From Sphingomonas_E sp042693015 (GTDB taxonomy: Bacteria; Pseudomonadota; Alphaproteobacteria; Sphingomonadales; Sphingomonadaceae): a stretch of DNA of 64,000 nucleotides. A model generated the notes under the pieces. That model saw only the letters and a list, made by a program, of their open reading frames with translations. It did no database searches and was not told the DNA's origin. Each line of letters begins with the position of its first letter. Position 1 is the stretch's first letter. Of this stretch, positions 62,245-64,000 are shown piece by piece. The DNA is taken from NCBI RefSeq assembly GCF_042693015.1, contig NZ_CP170544.1:1178001-1242000 (forward strand), written 5' to 3'. The position numbers and the translations under genes are program-made.

Positions 62245-62876
62245 CGTGGCGGCGGCGCGACACGCTCCAGTTCGTCGCCGCCCTGCTTGTCGGTTCGGGC
62301 GCGGCGCTGACTTTCCAGTATTTCCGGCCGATCGGCGAGAAGGTCGGCGAAACACCCACCGTCGAAAGCATATTGGCCGATCCCGATGCGCCACGCACCG
62401 GCCCCGCCGACGCGGCGATCACGATCATTGTCTATACCGACTATGATTGCCCGATCTGCCGCCAATCCTATGGCGCCATGGCCGATGCGATAGCCGGCCG
62501 AAAGGATGTCCGTATCCTCAACAAGGAATGGCCGGTGCTCGGCCCTCGTTCGCTGCGCGCTGCAAAAGTGGCACTCGCGGCGGACAAACAGGGCCTTTAT
62601 GCGCCGGTCCACGACCGGCTGATGCGGCGCTCCGGTCGTCTCGACGAAGCGGAATTACGCACCGCGATCGAACAGGCGGGTGGCGATTGGGCGCGGATCG
62701 AGGCCGATCTCGCCACCGATGCGAAACGCATCGACGCGGCGCTCGCCCGCGTATCGACGGAGGCTTTCGCGCTCGGCCTGCAGGGCACGCCGGCCTATCT
62801 CATCGGCCCGGTGCTGGTGCGGGGCGGCCTCGACGAAGCCGGCTTTCGCCGGGCGCTCCGCGAGGCCGCCAAGTAG
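62241..62876 (+). CDS. DsbA-family thiol oxidoreductase, membrane-anchored
   Basis: The 211-residue protein has an N-terminal RR-containing hydrophobic segment (WRRRDTLQFVAALLVGSGAAL) serving as signal or anchor and a thioredoxin fold with the active-site CPIC in TDYDCPICRQSYG. A cis-Pro loop (LQGTPAYLIG) is visible. It may oxidise or isomerise periplasmic disulfides. Its start overlaps the rnhA stop by four bases. Confidence 0.85.
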   Translation: MTWRRRDTLQFVAALLVGSGAALTFQYFRPIGEKVGETPTVESILADPDAPRTGPADAAITIIVYTDYDCPICRQSYGAMADAIAGRKDVRILNKEWPVLGPRSLRAAKVALAADKQGLYAPVHDRLMRRSGRLDEAELRTAIEQAGGDWARIEADLATDAKRIDAALARVSTEAFALGLQGTPAYLIGPVLVRGGLDEAGFRRALREAAK

Positions 62877-62877
62877 G

Positions 62878-64000
62878 TCAGCCCGCCGGCTGGTTCGCCC
62901 CCGTCACGTCGCGGGCGGCGGCATAGCCGAACGTCATCGCGGGCCCGATCGTGGCACCTGCGCCCGGATAGGAACGGCCCATCACCGATGCCGCGGTGTT
63001 GCCGATCGCATAGAGGCCGGGAATGCGCTCGCCCGCCTGGTTCAGCACCGCGCCGTCGCAGTCTGTCACGAGCCCGCCATTTGTACCAATGTCTCCGGGA
63101 TTGACCGGAAGTGCATAGAAAGGTGCCTTTTCCAGCGGCAACAAGTTGGGATTGGGCTGGACCTTGGGGTCGCCATAATAACGGTCATAAGGTTGATGCC
63201 CGCGCCCGAAATCGGGATCCTCACCGCGCCGCGCATTGGCGTTGAAGCGCTCGACGGTCTCAACCAGCGCGTCGACCGGCAAGCCCAGCTTGCCCGCCAG
63301 TTCGGCGATGCTGTCGGCCTTGGTCAGGATCTCCTTCACCTCGCCGCGCATCGTGAAGTCCGGGAACACCGGCATCACCGGCCCCATCGGATATTTCTTC
63401 CGGAAAGTGGCGTCGAAGATCACATAAGCCGGCGTCGTCTCCGCACCGGGCAGGTTCTTCTCGAACATCTCCTGCCCGCAGATATGATAGGAAGCCGCCT
63501 CGTTGGTGAAGCGCTTGGCCGCCTGGTTGACGATGATCGAACCCGGCAGCGAGCGTTCGAAGAACAAGGGCCGCGCGCGATCCTCGCCCGGAACCTTGAT
63601 CGTCGGCGCCCACCAGGCCGAATCCAGCCGCTCGACCGCCGCGCCCAGCTTCTGGGCGGCCGCCAGCGTGTCGCCCGTATTGTTGGGCTGGCCGCCGCTC
63701 ACGTCGGGATCAGGCGAGCGGCGGAGATTGGCGGCGCGAAGCTCGGCATTCCGCTCGAACCCGCCCGCCGCAAGGATGACGCCCTTGCGCGCATGGACGC
63801 GCTGGGAACGGCCGTCCTTGTTGACGACGGCACCGATCACCCGGCCATTCTCGACGATCAGATCCTCGAACGGAGCCTTCCGCCACAGCGGCACCTTACG
63901 GCGATCCATGGCGAGCTTCAGCCGCGCGACGAGCGCATTGCCGCCGGTCAGGAAGCGCGAACGATCCGACTTAAGCCGTTGACCCACGTCCGAATAATAG
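62878..64000 (-). CDS. 3-ketosteroid-dehydrogenase-like FAD-binding protein (partial, 5' end cut)
   Basis: At least 374 residues are read from the window edge. The visible part contains VILAAGGFERNAELRAANL with the FAD-domain strand, NNTGDTLAAAQKLGAAV, the substrate-cap segment, and the C-terminal GLYAIGNTAASVMGRSYPGAGATIGPAMTFGYAAARD, typical of ketosteroid delta-1-dehydrogenase and related fumarate-reductase-fold flavoproteins. The N-terminal FAD-binding GxGxxG lies outside the window. Steroid, bile-acid or other substrates cannot be distinguished. Confidence 0.85.
   Translation of the reverse strand, partial: YYSDVGQRLKSDRSRFLTGGNALVARLKLAMDRRKVPLWRKAPFEDLIVENGRVIGAVVNKDGRSQRVHARKGVILAAGGFERNAELRAANLRRSPDPDVSGGQPNNTGDTLAAAQKLGAAVERLDSAWWAPTIKVPGEDRARPLFFERSLPGSIIVNQAAKRFTNEAASYHICGQEMFEKNLPGAETTPAYVIFDATFRKKYPMGPVMPVFPDFTMRGEVKEILTKADSIAELAGKLGLPVDALVETVERFNANARRGEDPDFGRGHQPYDRYYGDPKVQPNPNLLPLEKAPFYALPVNPGDIGTNGGLVTDCDGAVLNQAGERIPGLYAIGNTAASVMGRSYPGAGATIGPAMTFGYAAARDVTGANQPAG

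Noticed and set aside
1..64000. tRNA or rRNA genes
   Set aside because: I looked for cloverleaf-like signatures and rRNA core sequences by eye and saw none; a covariance-model scan would be decisive.

Overview
The window is about 64 kb of high-GC chromosomal DNA. It is almost entirely protein-coding and carries no rRNA, tRNA, prophage or integrase that I could see. Gene content and order point to an alphaproteobacterium of the Sphingomonadales (Sphingomonas or a close relative). The main reasons are the dusB-ntrB-ntrC-ntrY-ntrX-hfq-hflX block, a tandem-domain Hfq, fused ispDF, split gcvPA/gcvPB, a MucR regulator, a Fur without the CxxC zinc pair, and intergenic palindromes of the kind common in sphingomonads. 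The species is an inference.

Layout. 0-2.3 kb (minus): ispDF, a secreted protein of unknown function and pncC/cinA in a tightly overlapped operon. 2.3-11.5 kb (plus): the nitrogen two-component block, Hfq and HflX. 11.5-15.9 kb: mazG, then a D-/L-alanine catabolic operon alr-dadA-ridA (minus) divergent from an Lrp/AsnC regulator with a palindromic operator candidate. 15.9-22.3 kb: a looser accessory stretch with a GAF protein, a Tat-type serine hydrolase, a cyclopropane-fatty-acid-synthase-like methyltransferase, an exported Ppx/GppA-like ASKHA protein and a CAP/SCP protein. 22.6-30.6 kb: purB, an acyl-CoA dehydrogenase, Sua5, msrA and a large hybrid histidine kinase, with palindromic repeat pairs between genes. 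30.6-37.8 kb: a CofC-CofG-CofH triple fusion for coenzyme F420 precursor synthesis, glutathione reductase, pgi, lepB and a 69-residue unknown. 37.8-41.4 kb: an RhlE-type helicase, a compact GIY-YIG nuclease gene enclosed by inverted palindromic repeats, and an M20 peptidase. 41.4-52 kb: nfuA-like, RutE-like, tsaB, rimI, mucR, fur, plsC, miaB, an outer-membrane-like protein, phoH-ybeY-corC and a sorbosone-dehydrogenase-like protein. 52-59 kb (minus): small genes, then the glycine cleavage operon gcvT-gcvH-methyltransferase-gcvPA-gcvPB behind a tandem glycine riboswitch. 59-64 kb: a lipoprotein, ispH-thrB-rnhA-dsbA-like, and the 3' part of a ketosteroid-dehydrogenase-like flavoprotein.

How the genes work together. 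Most of the window is housekeeping: isoprenoid precursors (ispDF, ispH), tRNA modification (dusB, miaB, tsaB, sua5), nitrogen control, alanine and glycine catabolism, thiol redox (gor, msrA) and envelope functions (lepB, plsC, cfa-like).

The signals most worth following are the repeat-bounded GIY-YIG unit at 39.5-39.9 kb, the three-domain F420 enzyme at 30.6-33.5 kb, the exported Ppx-like protein beside a CAP protein at 20.6-22.3 kb, and the methyltransferase inside the riboswitch-controlled gcv operon.
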